A DNA stretch of 64,000 nucleotides from Oxalobacteraceae bacterium (GCA_013284265.1 JABTBR010000011.1:1-64000); one strand, 5' to 3'; shown: positions 9,323 through 18,094, counted from the first letter of the stretch. Numbers and translations: made by a program. Notes: generated by a model not told the origin, from the letters alone.

Positions 9323-10567
9323 TTAGCCGGGGCGCTTCATCTGGCAGGAGGTGGGCTGGCCGGCCACGTAAGCATCAATTTTCTTGTTGAGCTTCCAGCC
9401 ATAGCCGGTGTTTTCCTGGTCGAACTTGACGTCCTTGCCGTTGGCCTTGGTCCAGGTGCCGATGTAGAGCGCCTGCTGCAGCTGGTGATCCTTCTTCTGC
9501 ATGGTCACTTCGCCATTGAGCGACTGGGCTTTCATGTCTTCCAGCGCGAAGGCCACCTTGACCGGGTCGGCCGTGCCGGCCCGCTTGATCGCCTGCGACA
9601 TCATGGTGATGATGCTGTGGGTCTGGGCGGCGTAATAGTCGTCGTTGTACTTGGCCTTGAAGGCGGCCACCACTTCCTTGCCGTTCAGGCCCTCGTTATT
9701 GGCCATCCAGTTGCCGATGATCTTGGTGCGTTCGGCGCCGGACGGTCCCATCGCGGTCGGCACGCCGGTGGTGGCGCCGTAGTAGGTGTAGAAGTTGGCC
9801 TTCAGGTCGGCGTCCTTGGCGGCGCGGATCAGCAGGGCCAGGTCGGCGCCCCAGTTGCCGGTGATGACGGTGTCGGCGCCGGAGGCCTTGATCTTGGCGA
9901 TGTAGGGCGAGAAATCCTTTACCTGGCCAATCGGGTGCAGGTCGTCGCCGACGATGCGGATGTCCGGACGCTTGCGGTTCAGATATTCACGTGCGGCGCG
10001 GCTGACGGCGTGGCCGAAGGCATAGTTCTGGCCGATGATGTAGACGTTCTTGATGGCGGTATCGGCCGCCATGAAGGTGGTCAGGGCTTCCATCTTCATG
10101 TCGGAGTTGGCGTCGAAGCGGAAGTGCCAGAAGCTGCACTTGCTGTTGGTCATGTCAGGATCGACCGCCGCGTAGTTCAGGTAGACCAGTTCCTTGCCCG
10201 GATTGCGTTCATTGTGCTTGTTCACCGCATCGAGCAGGGCCAGACCGACACCGGAGCCATTGCCCTGGGTGATGTAGCGGTAGCCTTGGTCGATCACCGT
10301 CTTCAACTGGGTCAGCGATTCCTGCGGACTGCCCTTGTTGTCGAAGCCAACGACTTCAATCTTGTTGTCGCCAGCCCATTTGCCCTGATTGGCCATGTCG
10401 GCGATCAGTTGGAAACTCTTGAGCTGGTTTTGCCCGACCGGTGCGAACGGGCCGGACAGCGGGTCGATAAAGGCGATTTTGACGGTTTCCGCCGAAGCGG
10501 GAGCTGCGGCGAACAGGGAAGTGAATACAGTGGTGCTGAGAGCAACAACGAGCGAGCGTTTGATCAT
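9323..10567 (-). CDS. Periplasmic binding protein of the liv-type ABC transporter
   Basis: About 414 residues. An N-terminal signal peptide (MIKRSLVVALSTTVFTSLFA then APASAETVK) precedes a type I periplasmic binding fold that begins VKIAFIDPLSGPFAPVGQNQ, as in LivJ/LivK-like proteins. I chose ATG 10567 because GGAG sits 5-8 nt before it; an ATG nine bases upstream (10576) is less well placed. The protein captures the substrate for LivHMGF. Such operons in Burkholderiales carry amino acids, amides, urea or aromatic acids, so branched-chain amino acids are only the default guess. It is the first gene of the operon. Confidence 0.9.
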   Translation of the reverse strand: MIKRSLVVALSTTVFTSLFAAAPASAETVKIAFIDPLSGPFAPVGQNQLKSFQLIADMANQGKWAGDNKIEVVGFDNKGSPQESLTQLKTVIDQGYRYITQGNGSGVGLALLDAVNKHNERNPGKELVYLNYAAVDPDMTNSKCSFWHFRFDANSDMKMEALTTFMAADTAIKNVYIIGQNYAFGHAVSRAAREYLNRKRPDIRIVGDDLHPIGQVKDFSPYIAKIKASGADTVITGNWGADLALLIRAAKDADLKANFYTYYGATTGVPTAMGPSGAERTKIIGNWMANNEGLNGKEVVAAFKAKYNDDYYAAQTHSIITMMSQAIKRAGTADPVKVAFALEDMKAQSLNGEVTMQKKDHQLQQALYIGTWTKANGKDVKFDQENTGYGWKLNKKIDAYVAGQPTSCQMKRPG

Positions 10568-10624
10568 GGTCTCCATCCTATTATAGCGAGCCGGGTCAGG
10601 ATGCCCGGCTTCGGTACGGCAGCT

Positions 10625-10784
10625 AGTGCGGTGTTGCGTTCTTGGGGCCGCAAATAAAAATGATGCATTTGGGCGCCAAGCTAGGCGTAAACCGGAGCGA
10701 TAGCGGGCTATCGCGAGGATTTGCAACGACGCTTGACGCACAAAGGCGCATTTTTATGCGGCAACAAGGGCGCAACACCGCACT
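10625..10784. repeat. 160-nt imperfect inverted-repeat hairpin element
   Basis: Two arms of ~79 nt face each other around 10705. The outer tips are AGTGCGGTGTTGCG (10625-10638) and its exact complement (10771-10784). The inner tip is GCGATAGC-GG-GCTATCGC (10697-10714). Arms between them match imperfectly, sharing features such as CCGCAxAAAAATG and GC(C/T)AAGC. It lies between the stop of the acyl-CoA ligase (10806) and the start of the liv binding protein (10567), both on the minus strand, and would form a very long stem in RNA. It could be a MITE or palindromic unit, a terminator for the ligase, or both. Confidence 0.75.
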
Positions 10785-10805
10785 TGCGTACTGCTTTGCC
10801 AACGG

Positions 10806-12455
10806 TCAGGCCGTTGGTAATTTGTACTCCTTATATTGGTCACGCAGTTTATTTTTCTGAATCTTGCCAGTGGCCCCCACTGGCAAGGCGTCGGTAAATA
10901 CCACATCATCGGGCAACCACCATTTGGCGATCTTGCCCTCAAAGAAAGCCAACAATTCATCCCGGCCAACCTGCTGGCCGGGACGGCATAACACCACCAG
11001 CAGCGGACGCTCATCCCATTTCGGGTGCGCCACGCCAATGCAGGCCGCCTGCAGCACGGCCGGGTGCGCCATCGCGATATTTTCCAGGTCGATGGTGCCT
11101 ATCCACTCGCCGCCGGACTTGATCACATCCTTGCTGCGGTCGGTAATCTGCATGAATCCATCTTCGTCGATGGTGGCCACGTCGCCGGTCGGGAACCAGC
11201 CGTTTTCCAGCACGTCGCCGCCCTCTTCCTTGAAATACTTGGCGATGATCCACGGCCCCTTGACCATCAGATGGCCGTAACCGGCACCATCCCACGGCAA
11301 CTCCTTGCCATCGTCGTCGACGATCTTCATGTCCACGCCGAATACCGCATGGCCCTGCTTCTGCAGGATCTTGCGCTGCTCTTCTTTCGGCAAGTCCAGG
11401 TGCTTGGCCAGCAGGCCGCAGGCCGTACCCAGCGGCGACATTTCCGTCATGCCCCAGGCGTGGATCACTTCCACGCCGAAATCGTCGATCAGGGTATTCA
11501 TCATCGCCGGCGGACAAGCCGATCCGCCAATCACGGTGCGGCGGAACGTGGAGAACTTCAGCTTGTTCTGCAAGGCGTAATTGATCAGGCCCAGCCACAC
11601 GGTCGGCACGCCGGCCGAGAAGGTCACGCGCTCGCTTTCGAACAGCTCATAGACCGATTTGCCGTCGAGCGCGGCGCCGGGGAAGACCATCTTGGCGCCC
11701 GACAGCGGCACCGAATACGGCAAACCCCAGGCGTTCACATGGAACATCGGCACGACTGGCATCACGGTGTCGCGCGAGGACACATTCAGTGCGTTCGGCA
11801 TGGCCGAAGCGTAGGCGTGCAACACGGTGGAACGGTGGGAATACAGGGCGCCCTTGGGATTGCCGGTGGTGCCCGAGGTGTAGCACAGCGTGGCGGCCGA
11901 GTTCTCGTCGAACAGCGGCCAGCTGTAGTCATCCGAATGGGAATTGATCAGGTCTTCATAGCACAGCAGGTTCGGTATCTTGGTCTCGGCCGGCATGCGG
12001 TCCCGCTCGCACAGCATCACATAGCCTTTGATGGTCTTGCAATGCGCCGCGATCGCTTCCACCATCGGCAGGAAGGTGATGTCGAACAGCAGCACCTGGT
12101 CTTCCGCGTGGTTGATGATGTAGGCCAGTTGCTCGGGATGCAGGCGGGGATTGATGGTGTGCAGCACGGCGCCCGAACCGGACACCGCATAATAAGCTTC
12201 CAGGTGGCGGTAGCCATTCCAGGCCAGCGTGGCGACGCGGTCGCCGATCTTGATGCCCATTCCCTCCAGCGCATTGGCCAGGCGGCGCGCGCGCTGATGG
12301 CAATCCCGGAAGGTATAGCGATGGATATCGCCTTCTATCCGCCTTGAAACAATTTCACTACCACCGTAGTGGCGCGATGCAAACTCGATAATGCTCGAAA
12401 TGAGCAGGGGTTGACTCATCATTTGTCCCATCATGGGACTCATCGGGTAGGGCAT
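10806..12455 (-). CDS. AMP-dependent acyl-CoA ligase (medium/long-chain fatty acid type)
   Basis: A 549-residue member of the ANL superfamily, which activates a carboxylic acid to acyl-AMP and then acyl-CoA. The P-loop-like A3 motif TSGTTGNPKGALYSHRS is near residue 190. VIHAWGMTEMSPLGT is the adenine-binding A5 motif, WFPTGDVATIDEDG the A7/hinge region, and GATGKIQKNKLRDQY carries the catalytic A10 lysine. The overall style matches fatty acyl-CoA or 3-methylmercaptopropionyl-CoA ligases; chain length cannot be fixed from sequence. It stands alone on the minus strand. A TetR-like operator shared with the thiolase operon lies 37-54 nt upstream of its start, tying it to acyl-CoA catabolism. Confidence 0.9.
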   Translation of the reverse strand: MPYPMSPMMGQMMSQPLLISSIIEFASRHYGGSEIVSRRIEGDIHRYTFRDCHQRARRLANALEGMGIKIGDRVATLAWNGYRHLEAYYAVSGSGAVLHTINPRLHPEQLAYIINHAEDQVLLFDITFLPMVEAIAAHCKTIKGYVMLCERDRMPAETKIPNLLCYEDLINSHSDDYSWPLFDENSAATLCYTSGTTGNPKGALYSHRSTVLHAYASAMPNALNVSSRDTVMPVVPMFHVNAWGLPYSVPLSGAKMVFPGAALDGKSVYELFESERVTFSAGVPTVWLGLINYALQNKLKFSTFRRTVIGGSACPPAMMNTLIDDFGVEVIHAWGMTEMSPLGTACGLLAKHLDLPKEEQRKILQKQGHAVFGVDMKIVDDDGKELPWDGAGYGHLMVKGPWIIAKYFKEEGGDVLENGWFPTGDVATIDEDGFMQITDRSKDVIKSGGEWIGTIDLENIAMAHPAVLQAACIGVAHPKWDERPLLVVLCRPGQQVGRDELLAFFEGKIAKWWLPDDVVFTDALPVGATGKIQKNKLRDQYKEYKLPTA

Positions 12456-12491
12456 CGTTTCTCCGAATTCTTATAAATTGTTGATCACATT

Positions 12492-12509
12492 TTGGAACGA
12501 CCGTGCTAA
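12492..12509. promoter_or_regulatory. Putative TetR-type operator upstream of the acyl-CoA ligase
   Basis: The minus-strand reading TTAGCACGGTCGTTCCAA is an imperfect palindrome (TTxGxACG-N2-CGTxCxAA). Fifteen of 18 positions are identical to the site at 24716-24733 upstream of the thiolase operon. Both genes belong to acyl-CoA degradation and both sites lie in their promoter regions. A shared repressor is inferred; no regulator gene for it is visible nearby. Confidence 0.5.
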
Positions 12510-12633
12510 TTTCGTCAATCGTTTTCGGCGCTGCTGCGCAGCAAACAACACTGCACTCGCGTTACCGTGTGTAAGCGTACCGCCAAAAGTGCTTTTTGCC
12601 CAATACAATGGAGGCCACTGGGGTAAAATTCCT

Positions 12634-12651
12634 ACAGCGCTATTGCGCTGT
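12634..12651. promoter_or_regulatory. Small hairpin in the ligase/selO divergent region
   Basis: ACAGCGC-TATT-GCGCTGT forms a perfect 7-bp stem with a 4-nt loop in the ~265-nt region between the divergent ligase and selO genes. No T-run follows, so it is not a convincing terminator. A TACAAT hexamer at 12604-12609 could be the selO -10, but no good -35 is seen. Otherwise the intergenic stretch 12456-12720 shows only the TetR-like operator. Confidence 0.3.
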
Positions 12652-12720
12652 GTCATTGCACCGTCCCACGCAGCACTGTCACTACTAAAACACTAGCAAT
12701 TACCGCCGACTGGAACCGCC

Positions 12721-14184
12721 ATTACTGCTGCCAAACTGCCGCTCGACAATTCGTTTGCGACCCTGCCTCCCGATTTCTACACCCGGTTGATGCCCACGCC
12801 CCTGCCAGCGCCCTACCTGGTGGCGCTGAGTCCGTCCGCCGTGGATCTGCTCGGCCTGGCTCCCGCCCGTCTGGCCGACGCGGATTACCTCGCCACCATG
12901 GTAGGCAATAGCGTGCCCGACAGTTCGCTGCCGCTGGCCGCCGTCTATTCCGGCCACCAGTTCGGCGTCTGGGCTGGCCAGCTGGGCGACGGCCGCGCCA
13001 TCCTGCTGGGCGATATCGCCACCGCACAAGGCCCGATGGAGCTGCAATGGAAAGGCGCCGGCCTGACGCCGTATTCGCGCATGGGCGACGGCCGCGCCGT
13101 GCTGCGTTCCTCCATCCGTGAATTCCTGTGCTCGGAAGCGATGGACGCGCTCGGCATTCCCAGCTCGCGCGCGCTGTCGGTGGCCGGCTCGGACCAGGGC
13201 GTGATGCGCGAGACAGTGGAAACCTCGGCCGTGGTGCTGCGCCTGGCCCCGAGCTTCGTGCGTTTCGGCTCCTTCGAACACTGGTTCTACAAGAACAGGC
13301 CGGAACAGCTGAAGATCCTGGCCGACTACGTCATTGACCGTTTTTACCCGGACTTGCGCGCGGAAGCGAACCCTTACCAGGCCTTACTGGCCGAGGTGAC
13401 GCGCCGCACCGCGCACATGATCGCCCACTGGCAGGCCGTCGGCTTCATGCATGGCGTGATGAACACCGACAATATGTCTATCCTGGGCCAGACCTTGGAC
13501 TACGGCCCCTTCGGCTTCATGGAAGCCTTCGATTCCCAGCACATCTGCAACCACACCGACCAGCAGGGCCGCTACTCCTATGCGAACCAGCCCCAGGTCG
13601 GCCACTGGAATTGCTATGCACTGGGCCAGGCCCTGCTGCCGCTGATCGGCGAAGTGGAAGCGGCGCAGGAGGCGCTGGACGTATACCAGGGCGCATTCGC
13701 CGCCAAGATCAGCGAACTGCTGCACGCCAAGCTGGGACTGAGTAGCGAACTGGATGGCGATCAGGCCCTGTTTGACGCCATGTTCAGTCTGATGCACGAG
13801 AATCACGTCGATTTCACGCTATTTTTCCGTCGCCTGGGAGGCTTGCAACTGGACAATCCGGCCGCAGATGAGCCTTTGCGCGATCTGTTTATCGACCGCC
13901 CTGCTTTCGATGCCTGGGCGGTCAGCTACCGCGAACGCCTGCGCCAGCAGGATGGCGGCGATGCCGAACGCAAGGCGGCGATGGACGCGGTCAATCCAAA
14001 GTACGTTTTGCGCAATTATCTGGCGCAAGTCGCCATTGAAAAGGCACAGAAAAAGGACTTTACTGAAGTAGCCCGGCTGCTGTCAGTATTGCGCCGCCCC
14101 TTCGACGAACAGCCTGAACACGAACACTATGCCGCCTTGCCGCCGGACTGGGCAAGCCACCTCGAAGTGAGCTGCTCTTCTTGA
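12721..14184 (+). CDS. selO: Protein adenylyltransferase SelO (YdiU family)
   Basis: SelO is a pseudokinase-fold enzyme that AMPylates proteins and links to redox homeostasis. Conserved parts are [43 protein letters not shown], the metal/catalytic region [12 protein letters not shown] and DYGPFGFM. The C-terminal CSS corresponds to the Sec/Cys redox motif; here it is cysteine. Family-type sequence ([19 protein letters not shown]) starts well upstream of the first ATG (12790) or TTG (12787). An in-frame TAG sits at 12694, and between the two there is no ATG, GTG or TTG. I therefore give the start as ATT at 12721; CTG 12736 is another option. msrB follows 9 nt downstream, and both relate to oxidative protein damage. 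Confidence 0.85.
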   Translation: MTAAKLPLDNSFATLPPDFYTRLMPTPLPAPYLVALSPSAVDLLGLAPARLADADYLATMVGNSVPDSSLPLAAVYSGHQFGVWAGQLGDGRAILLGDIATAQGPMELQWKGAGLTPYSRMGDGRAVLRSSIREFLCSEAMDALGIPSSRALSVAGSDQGVMRETVETSAVVLRLAPSFVRFGSFEHWFYKNRPEQLKILADYVIDRFYPDLRAEANPYQALLAEVTRRTAHMIAHWQAVGFMHGVMNTDNMSILGQTLDYGPFGFMEAFDSQHICNHTDQQGRYSYANQPQVGHWNCYALGQALLPLIGEVEAAQEALDVYQGAFAAKISELLHAKLGLSSELDGDQALFDAMFSLMHENHVDFTLFFRRLGGLQLDNPAADEPLRDLFIDRPAFDAWAVSYRERLRQQDGGDAERKAAMDAVNPKYVLRNYLAQVAIEKAQKKDFTEVARLLSVLRRPFDEQPEHEHYAALPPDWASHLEVSCSS

Positions 14185-14193
14185 GAGAAATCA

Positions 14194-14595
14194 ATGACCG
14201 CTAATAAAGTACACAAGACCGAAGCCGAATGGCGCACCCTGCTCGATCCAATGGAATTCGAAGTGACCCGCCATGCCGCCACCGAGCGCGCCTTTACGGG
14301 AAAGTTCTGGGATCACCATGAACATGGCATCTACACCTGCGTATGCTGCGACACGCCGCTGTTCCGTTCGGATGCCAAATTCGATTCCGGCTGCGGCTGG
14401 CCCAGTTATTTCGAGGCGCTGGACCCGGCCAATGTGATTGAAAAAACCGACCGCGCCCATGGTATGCTGCGCACCGAAATCATGTGCGCCGTCTGCGACG
14501 CCCATCTGGGCCATGTGTTCCCGGATGGCCCGCCGCCCACCGGTCTGCGCTATTGCATTAACTCCGCTTCATTGCGGTTCGACCCACAAGCCTAA
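14194..14595 (+). CDS. msrB: Peptide-methionine (R)-S-oxide reductase MsrB
   Basis: A 133-residue MsrB, which reduces methionine-R-sulfoxide in proteins. Zinc-site cysteine pairs are visible as CVCC and CAVC. The active-site segment is [13 protein letters not shown], with the catalytic cysteine near residue 121. [14 protein letters not shown] holds the second conserved cysteine region. A GAGA ribosome-binding site precedes the ATG. It follows selO by 9 nt and precedes yciB by 15 nt, suggesting one transcript. No signal peptide, so it is cytosolic. Confidence 0.95.
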   Translation: MTANKVHKTEAEWRTLLDPMEFEVTRHAATERAFTGKFWDHHEHGIYTCVCCDTPLFRSDAKFDSGCGWPSYFEALDPANVIEKTDRAHGMLRTEIMCAVCDAHLGHVFPDGPPPTGLRYCINSASLRFDPQA

Positions 14596-14610
14596 TCCCA
14601 AAGAATAACC

Positions 14611-15240
14611 ATGAAATTCCTGTTCGATTTTTTCCCGGTTCTGGCCTTTTTCATTTCTTATAAATGGGCCGGGGCCAACGCGGAGCTGGCCCAGAGCTAT
14701 ATCAACGCCCATTTGAGCGGCCTGCTATCGGGTGGTTCCATTACGCCGGAGCAGTCGCCGGTGATCGTGGCGACCATTTTCGGCATTCTGGCCACCATGG
14801 TGCAGATCGCCTATTTAAAGCTGCGCGGCCGCAAGGTCGAATTCCTGATGTGGGTTTCCTTATTCATGTTCGTGTTCTTCGGCGGCCTGACTATCTATTT
14901 CCATAATGATGATTTCATCAAATGGAAACTGACGGTGGTGTACTGGTGCTTCGGCCTGAGCTTGTTGATTGGCCAGTTCGTATTCAAGAAAAACCTGATG
15001 CGCAAATCGATGGAACAGATCGTCCAGTTGCCCGAGGAAGTCTGGGTCCGTCTGAACCTGGCCTGGATGCTGTTCTTCCTGGCGATGGGCCTGATCAATC
15101 TGTTTGTCGCCTTCGTGCTGTTTAAAGGCGATACCAGCGCCTGGGTCAGTTTCAAGGCTTTCGGCGCGACCGGCATCATGTTTGTGTTTATTCTCGGCCA
15201 GACATTCTATTTATCCAAACACATGAAAGATCAGGTATGA
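14611..15240 (+). CDS. yciB: Inner membrane septation-type protein YciB
   Basis: A 209-residue YciB/IspZ family membrane protein. It has the family N-terminus MKFLFDFFPVLAFFISYKW and five or so hydrophobic helices. The NLAWMLFFLAMGLINLFVAF segment is typical, and the end KAFGATGIMFVFILGQTFYL matches the family. Members affect envelope integrity and elongation/division in enterobacteria; biochemical activity is not known. The stop overlaps the bolA start by 4 nt, a common yciB-bolA arrangement in betaproteobacteria. Confidence 0.93.
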   Translation: MKFLFDFFPVLAFFISYKWAGANAELAQSYINAHLSGLLSGGSITPEQSPVIVATIFGILATMVQIAYLKLRGRKVEFLMWVSLFMFVFFGGLTIYFHNDDFIKWKLTVVYWCFGLSLLIGQFVFKKNLMRKSMEQIVQLPEEVWVRLNLAWMLFFLAMGLINLFVAFVLFKGDTSAWVSFKAFGATGIMFVFILGQTFYLSKHMKDQV

Positions 15241-15509
15241 GCGATACCCGCCTGGAACGCATGCGCAGCCGCCTGCAAGCGGCGCTGGCGCCCACCGAAA
15301 TGAGCCTCGATGACGACTCCGCAGCCCATGCCGGCCATGCCGGCGCCGCCTCCGGAGGCGGTCATTACAATCTGCGGATAGTTTCAGCGCAATTTGAAGG
15401 GCTCAAACTCGTCACAAGACATCGACTCGTGTATGATTCCGTGCACGATATGATGCATAAAGAAATTCATGCATTGGCCATTACCGCACTGGCACCGTCT
15501 GAAGTATGA
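15237..15509 (+). CDS. bolA: BolA family protein
   Basis: A 90-residue BolA-like protein. The core NLRIVSAQFEGLKLVTRHRLVYDSV is the class II-like KH fold, with the conserved histidine in RHRLVY. The end HALAITALAPSEV is typical. A Gly/Ala/His-rich stretch (residues ~25-40) lengthens the loop that in BolA proteins takes part in Fe-S coordination with monothiol glutaredoxins. It overlaps yciB by 4 nt. The following ~125 nt before the prolyl isomerase gene is non-coding and probably holds that gene's promoter. Confidence 0.92.
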   Translation: MSDTRLERMRSRLQAALAPTEMSLDDDSAAHAGHAGAASGGGHYNLRIVSAQFEGLKLVTRHRLVYDSVHDMMHKEIHALAITALAPSEV

Positions 15510-15635
15510 TGTAGCGCAAAGTTTGGGATGGATAAGCGGCAGCCTTTAGATTAAAAGACGAAGAACTGCAGTCAGCCGAGCTGTTCCAAACCCAGCACTT
15601 TTTCAAAGAAAACTTTCCCATTACAGGAATTCATA

Positions 15636-16415
15636 ATGACTTTCAAGCCAGCCCGTTTGCTGATTGCACTTCTCGCCGTTGCCGCTGTACCCGCCTTCGC
15701 GCAAAACATCGCCGTGGTCAACGGTAAAGCAATTCCTAGTTCCCGCGTGGATGCTGTCGTCAAGCAAGTTGTCGCTCAAGGCCAACAGCCAGACTCGCCA
15801 CAACTGCGTGAACTGATCAAAAAAGACCTGATCGGTCGCGAAGTCATGATGCAGGAAGCGGAAAAACAAGGTTTTGGCAAGGACAACACCGTCAAGACCC
15901 AAATTGAAAATGCCCGCCAGGCCATCATCATCAATGCGATGGTGCGCAGCTACGTAGAAAAGAACCCGGTCAAAGACGCCGACATCAAGGCTGAATACGA
16001 CAAGTTCGTCGCACAAAGCGGCGACAAGGAATTCCATGTACGCCACATCCTGCTGGAAACCGAAGCCGAAGCGACCGCGGTCATCGCCAAGCTGAAGGGC
16101 GGCGCCAAGTTCGAAGATCTGGCCAAGACCTCGAAAGACACCGGTTCGGCTGCCAACGGCGGCGATCTGGACTGGGCTACCCCATCGTCCTTCCCGAAAG
16201 TATTCTCGGACGCCTTCGTGGCCCTGCAAAAAGGCCAGGTAACCGAGAAGCCAGTGCAAACCCCGAACGGTTTCCACGTGATCAAGGTGGACGATGTGCG
16301 CCCGGCGAAACTGCCAACCATCGACGAAGTGAAACCGCAAATCGCGGAAGCGCTGACCCAGAAGAAACTGCAAGCTTACCAAGAAGATCTGGTGAAAAAA
16401 GCCAAGGTTCAGTAA
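15636..16415 (+). CDS. Periplasmic parvulin-type peptidyl-prolyl isomerase, copy 1
   Basis: 259 residues. A signal peptide (MTFKPARLLIALLAVAAVPA, cleaved after AFA) is followed by a SurA-N-like helical region. A single PPIC/rotamase domain covers about residues 130-230 (HVRHILLETEAEA, GGDLDWATPSSFP, GFHVIKVDDVRP). It should catalyse proline isomerisation and assist folding of exported proteins in the periplasm. It is shorter than SurA, which has two rotamase domains, and resembles PrsA/PpiC-like proteins common in Burkholderiales. A near-copy lies 113 nt downstream, so the pair arose by tandem duplication. Confidence 0.92.
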   Translation: MTFKPARLLIALLAVAAVPAFAQNIAVVNGKAIPSSRVDAVVKQVVAQGQQPDSPQLRELIKKDLIGREVMMQEAEKQGFGKDNTVKTQIENARQAIIINAMVRSYVEKNPVKDADIKAEYDKFVAQSGDKEFHVRHILLETEAEATAVIAKLKGGAKFEDLAKTSKDTGSAANGGDLDWATPSSFPKVFSDAFVALQKGQVTEKPVQTPNGFHVIKVDDVRPAKLPTIDEVKPQIAEALTQKKLQAYQEDLVKKAKVQ

Positions 16416-16431
16416 GCTGTAACAGCATGTG

Positions 16432-16456
16432 CCGGCGCCCTCAGGGGCGCCGGTTT
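16432..16456 (+). terminator. Stem-loop between the two prolyl isomerase genes
   Basis: CCGGCGCCC and GGGCGCCGG form a 9-bp GC stem around a 4-nt loop, followed by only TTT. It lies 16 nt after the stop of copy 1. The short T-run suggests partial termination or an mRNA 3' stabiliser between the tandem genes. Confidence 0.5.
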
Positions 16457-16528
16457 CCATTCAGCGTTGCACTACGCGGCCCAGCCTGTGCGCGGGACGC
16501 GCATTTAGCACTTTTATAGGATTGCATA

Positions 16529-17305
16529 ATGATTTTGAAGCCAGCCCGTTTGTTGTTAGCCCTGATCGCCATCACCGCCGCCCCTGCCTTCGCGCAGAAC
16601 GTCGCCACCGTCAATGGCAAGGTCATTCCTGCGTCGCGCGTCGACCAGATGGTCAAGCAAGTCGTGGCCCAGGGCCAGCAGCCGGACAGCCCGCAGCTGC
16701 GCGAAGCCATCAAGAAAGAACTGATCGGCCGCGAAGTGCTGATCCAGGAAGCAGACAAGCAAGGCTATGGCCTGCGTCCGGAAGTCAAGTCGCAGATCGA
16801 AAACACCCGTCAAAGCATCATCATCAACGCCATGCTGTCGGACTACGTGAAGAAAAACCCGATCAAGGACGCCGAAATCAAGGCTGAGTACGACAAGTAC
16901 AAATCGGCCATGGGCGAGAAGGAATACCACGCACGCCACATCCTGGTCGCGACCGAAGCTGAAGCCAAGGACATCATCACCAAGCTGAAAGCAGGCGGCA
17001 AGTTCGAAGAACTGGCCAAGGTTTCGAAAGACGGTTCGGCCAACAATGGCGGCGATCTGGGCTGGATGCCACCAGGCAAACTGGTCAAGCCATTCGCCGA
17101 CGCCATGATCGCCCTGAAAAACGGCCAGACCACCGACACCCCGGTCAAGACCGAGTTCGGCTATCACGTGATCAAGCTGGAAGAATCGCGCGCCACCAAA
17201 CTGCCAGGCCTGGAAGAAGTCAAAGGCCAGGTAGCCGAAGCGCTGCAACAGAAGAAAATCGCGGCATATCGCGAAGATCTGATGAAAAAAGCCAAAGTCC
17301 AGTAA
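16529..17305 (+). CDS. Periplasmic parvulin-type peptidyl-prolyl isomerase, copy 2
   Basis: 258 residues, collinear with copy 1 over its full length and clearly homologous at DNA level. The signal peptide is MILKPARLLLALIAITAAPA (cleavage after AFA) and the rotamase domain spans about 130-230 (YHARHILVATEAEA, GGDLGWMPPGKL, GYHVIKLEESR). Differences cluster in the rotamase loop (WATPSSFPKVFS against WMPPGKLVKPFA), which may alter substrate choice. It ends at a strong intrinsic terminator. Confidence 0.92.
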   Translation: MILKPARLLLALIAITAAPAFAQNVATVNGKVIPASRVDQMVKQVVAQGQQPDSPQLREAIKKELIGREVLIQEADKQGYGLRPEVKSQIENTRQSIIINAMLSDYVKKNPIKDAEIKAEYDKYKSAMGEKEYHARHILVATEAEAKDIITKLKAGGKFEELAKVSKDGSANNGGDLGWMPPGKLVKPFADAMIALKNGQTTDTPVKTEFGYHVIKLEESRATKLPGLEEVKGQVAEALQQKKIAAYREDLMKKAKVQ

Positions 17306-17320
17306 TTAATGGGCAGGCAA

Positions 17321-17352
17321 AAAGGGCGACTCCTCGGAGTCGCTTTTTTTTT
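17321..17352 (+). terminator. Rho-independent terminator after the prolyl isomerase pair
   Basis: GCGACTCC-TC-GGAGTCGC (17326-17343) is a perfect 8-bp stem, followed by nine T residues (17344-17352) and preceded by an A-run. It would also work in reverse. It ends 3 nt before repeat copy 2 begins. Confidence 0.9.
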
Positions 17353-17355
17353 GAT

Positions 17356-17460
17356 AAAACCTACGGCGTAACCCTGGGGTCTGACCAGGGTCTGGGGAGG
17401 GGCTGCGACCCGCCCGTCCTTGCGGGACAGGCCCCCAGCTCTTTGCCGTGGGTTCTAAAC
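17356..17460 (-). repeat. Interspersed palindromic repeat, copy 2 (inverted orientation)
   Basis: Starts AAAACCTACGGCGTAACC and ends AGCTCTTTGCCGTGGGTTCTAAAC, so it is the reverse orientation of copies 1 and 4. The internal CTGGGGTCTGACC and GGGACAGGCCCCCAGC blocks are kept. Flanking bases after the end (AAACGTATTGCGGCAT) match those of copy 4 (AAACGCACTGCGGCAT), so the repeat unit may extend ~15 bp further. It sits between convergent genes. The remaining ~85 nt up to 17546 shows nothing else. Confidence 0.8.
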
Positions 17461-17546
17461 GTATTGCGGCATGCATAAGTTGGGGATAAGCCTCTAGCTC
17501 TTTGACAGCTTAAGCGCGACCTAAAGCGCGAGAACGCTTCTGCTCT

Positions 17547-18065
17547 TTATCTCGAAATGCGTTGAAGGCCAGGAAACTGAAACCTTCTTTCTTGCGCCAA
17601 GGCTTGCAGTTGAGGGAACCATGCGTAAATGGCGGCATCGAATTCGAAATCTATCTGGAAGACAAAATCCTTCCCGCTGGATTTCACCACCAGGGAAAAG
17701 ACTTCCGCATTTTTGACGTAGCGGATTTGCAATTGCCAGCTGAGCATTTGCTCGCGGCGTATCGATCGCTTGAAGAAGAAGCAGCTCTGATATTCCAGCC
17801 TGTCCGCGTACAGGCTCAGCTTCCAGCCAAACGCGTATGCGATATAGGCCAGGTCGACCAGGATGGCGAAGCTGGTAAACACCACTCTGGAAACTTCGTC
17901 CCTGCTGAGCAAGCCAGGAAGCAAAAGCGCCGCACAGAGCATCAAGAAAAAGAATTTATGCCCAGTCGATGCCGTATAAACACGGGGATATCTAAAGCGC
18001 CTGAGTTGGACTGACGAATCGCGCCTGTCATTCTCACATACGACGTGCTCCGCCACGACATCCAT
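17547..18065 (-). CDS. Small membrane protein of unknown function
   Basis: 172 residues. An N-terminal polar region of ~35 residues is followed by two hydrophobic helices (FFFLMLCAALLLPGLL near 38-53 and VVFTSFAILVDLAYIAYAFG near 60-80). The C-terminal ~90 residues are beta-rich (LSLYADRLEYQSCFFFKRSIRRE...VFSLVVKSSGKDFVFQI). The layout of two helices then a strand-rich soluble domain with RxxM-type turns resembles bacterial PH-domain membrane proteins, but I cannot assign a family with confidence. It stands alone before the GNAT gene, with a 29-nt gap on the same strand. Confidence 0.7.
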   Translation of the reverse strand: MDVVAEHVVCENDRRDSSVQLRRFRYPRVYTASTGHKFFFLMLCAALLLPGLLSRDEVSRVVFTSFAILVDLAYIAYAFGWKLSLYADRLEYQSCFFFKRSIRREQMLSWQLQIRYVKNAEVFSLVVKSSGKDFVFQIDFEFDAAIYAWFPQLQALAQERRFQFPGLQRISR

Positions 18066-18094
18066 ATCGACCTCTCCGAGCAGCCAACCTACCT

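Noticed and set aside
8552..10657. 701-codon plus-strand frame over livH and the binding protein
   Set aside because: Antisense shadow of clear liv genes; low-complexity His/Gln/Gly composition and no domain.
14176..14184. Selenocysteine at the end of SelO
   Set aside because: The motif is encoded by TGC (Cys), followed by a normal TGA stop; there is no in-frame TGA at the Sec position.
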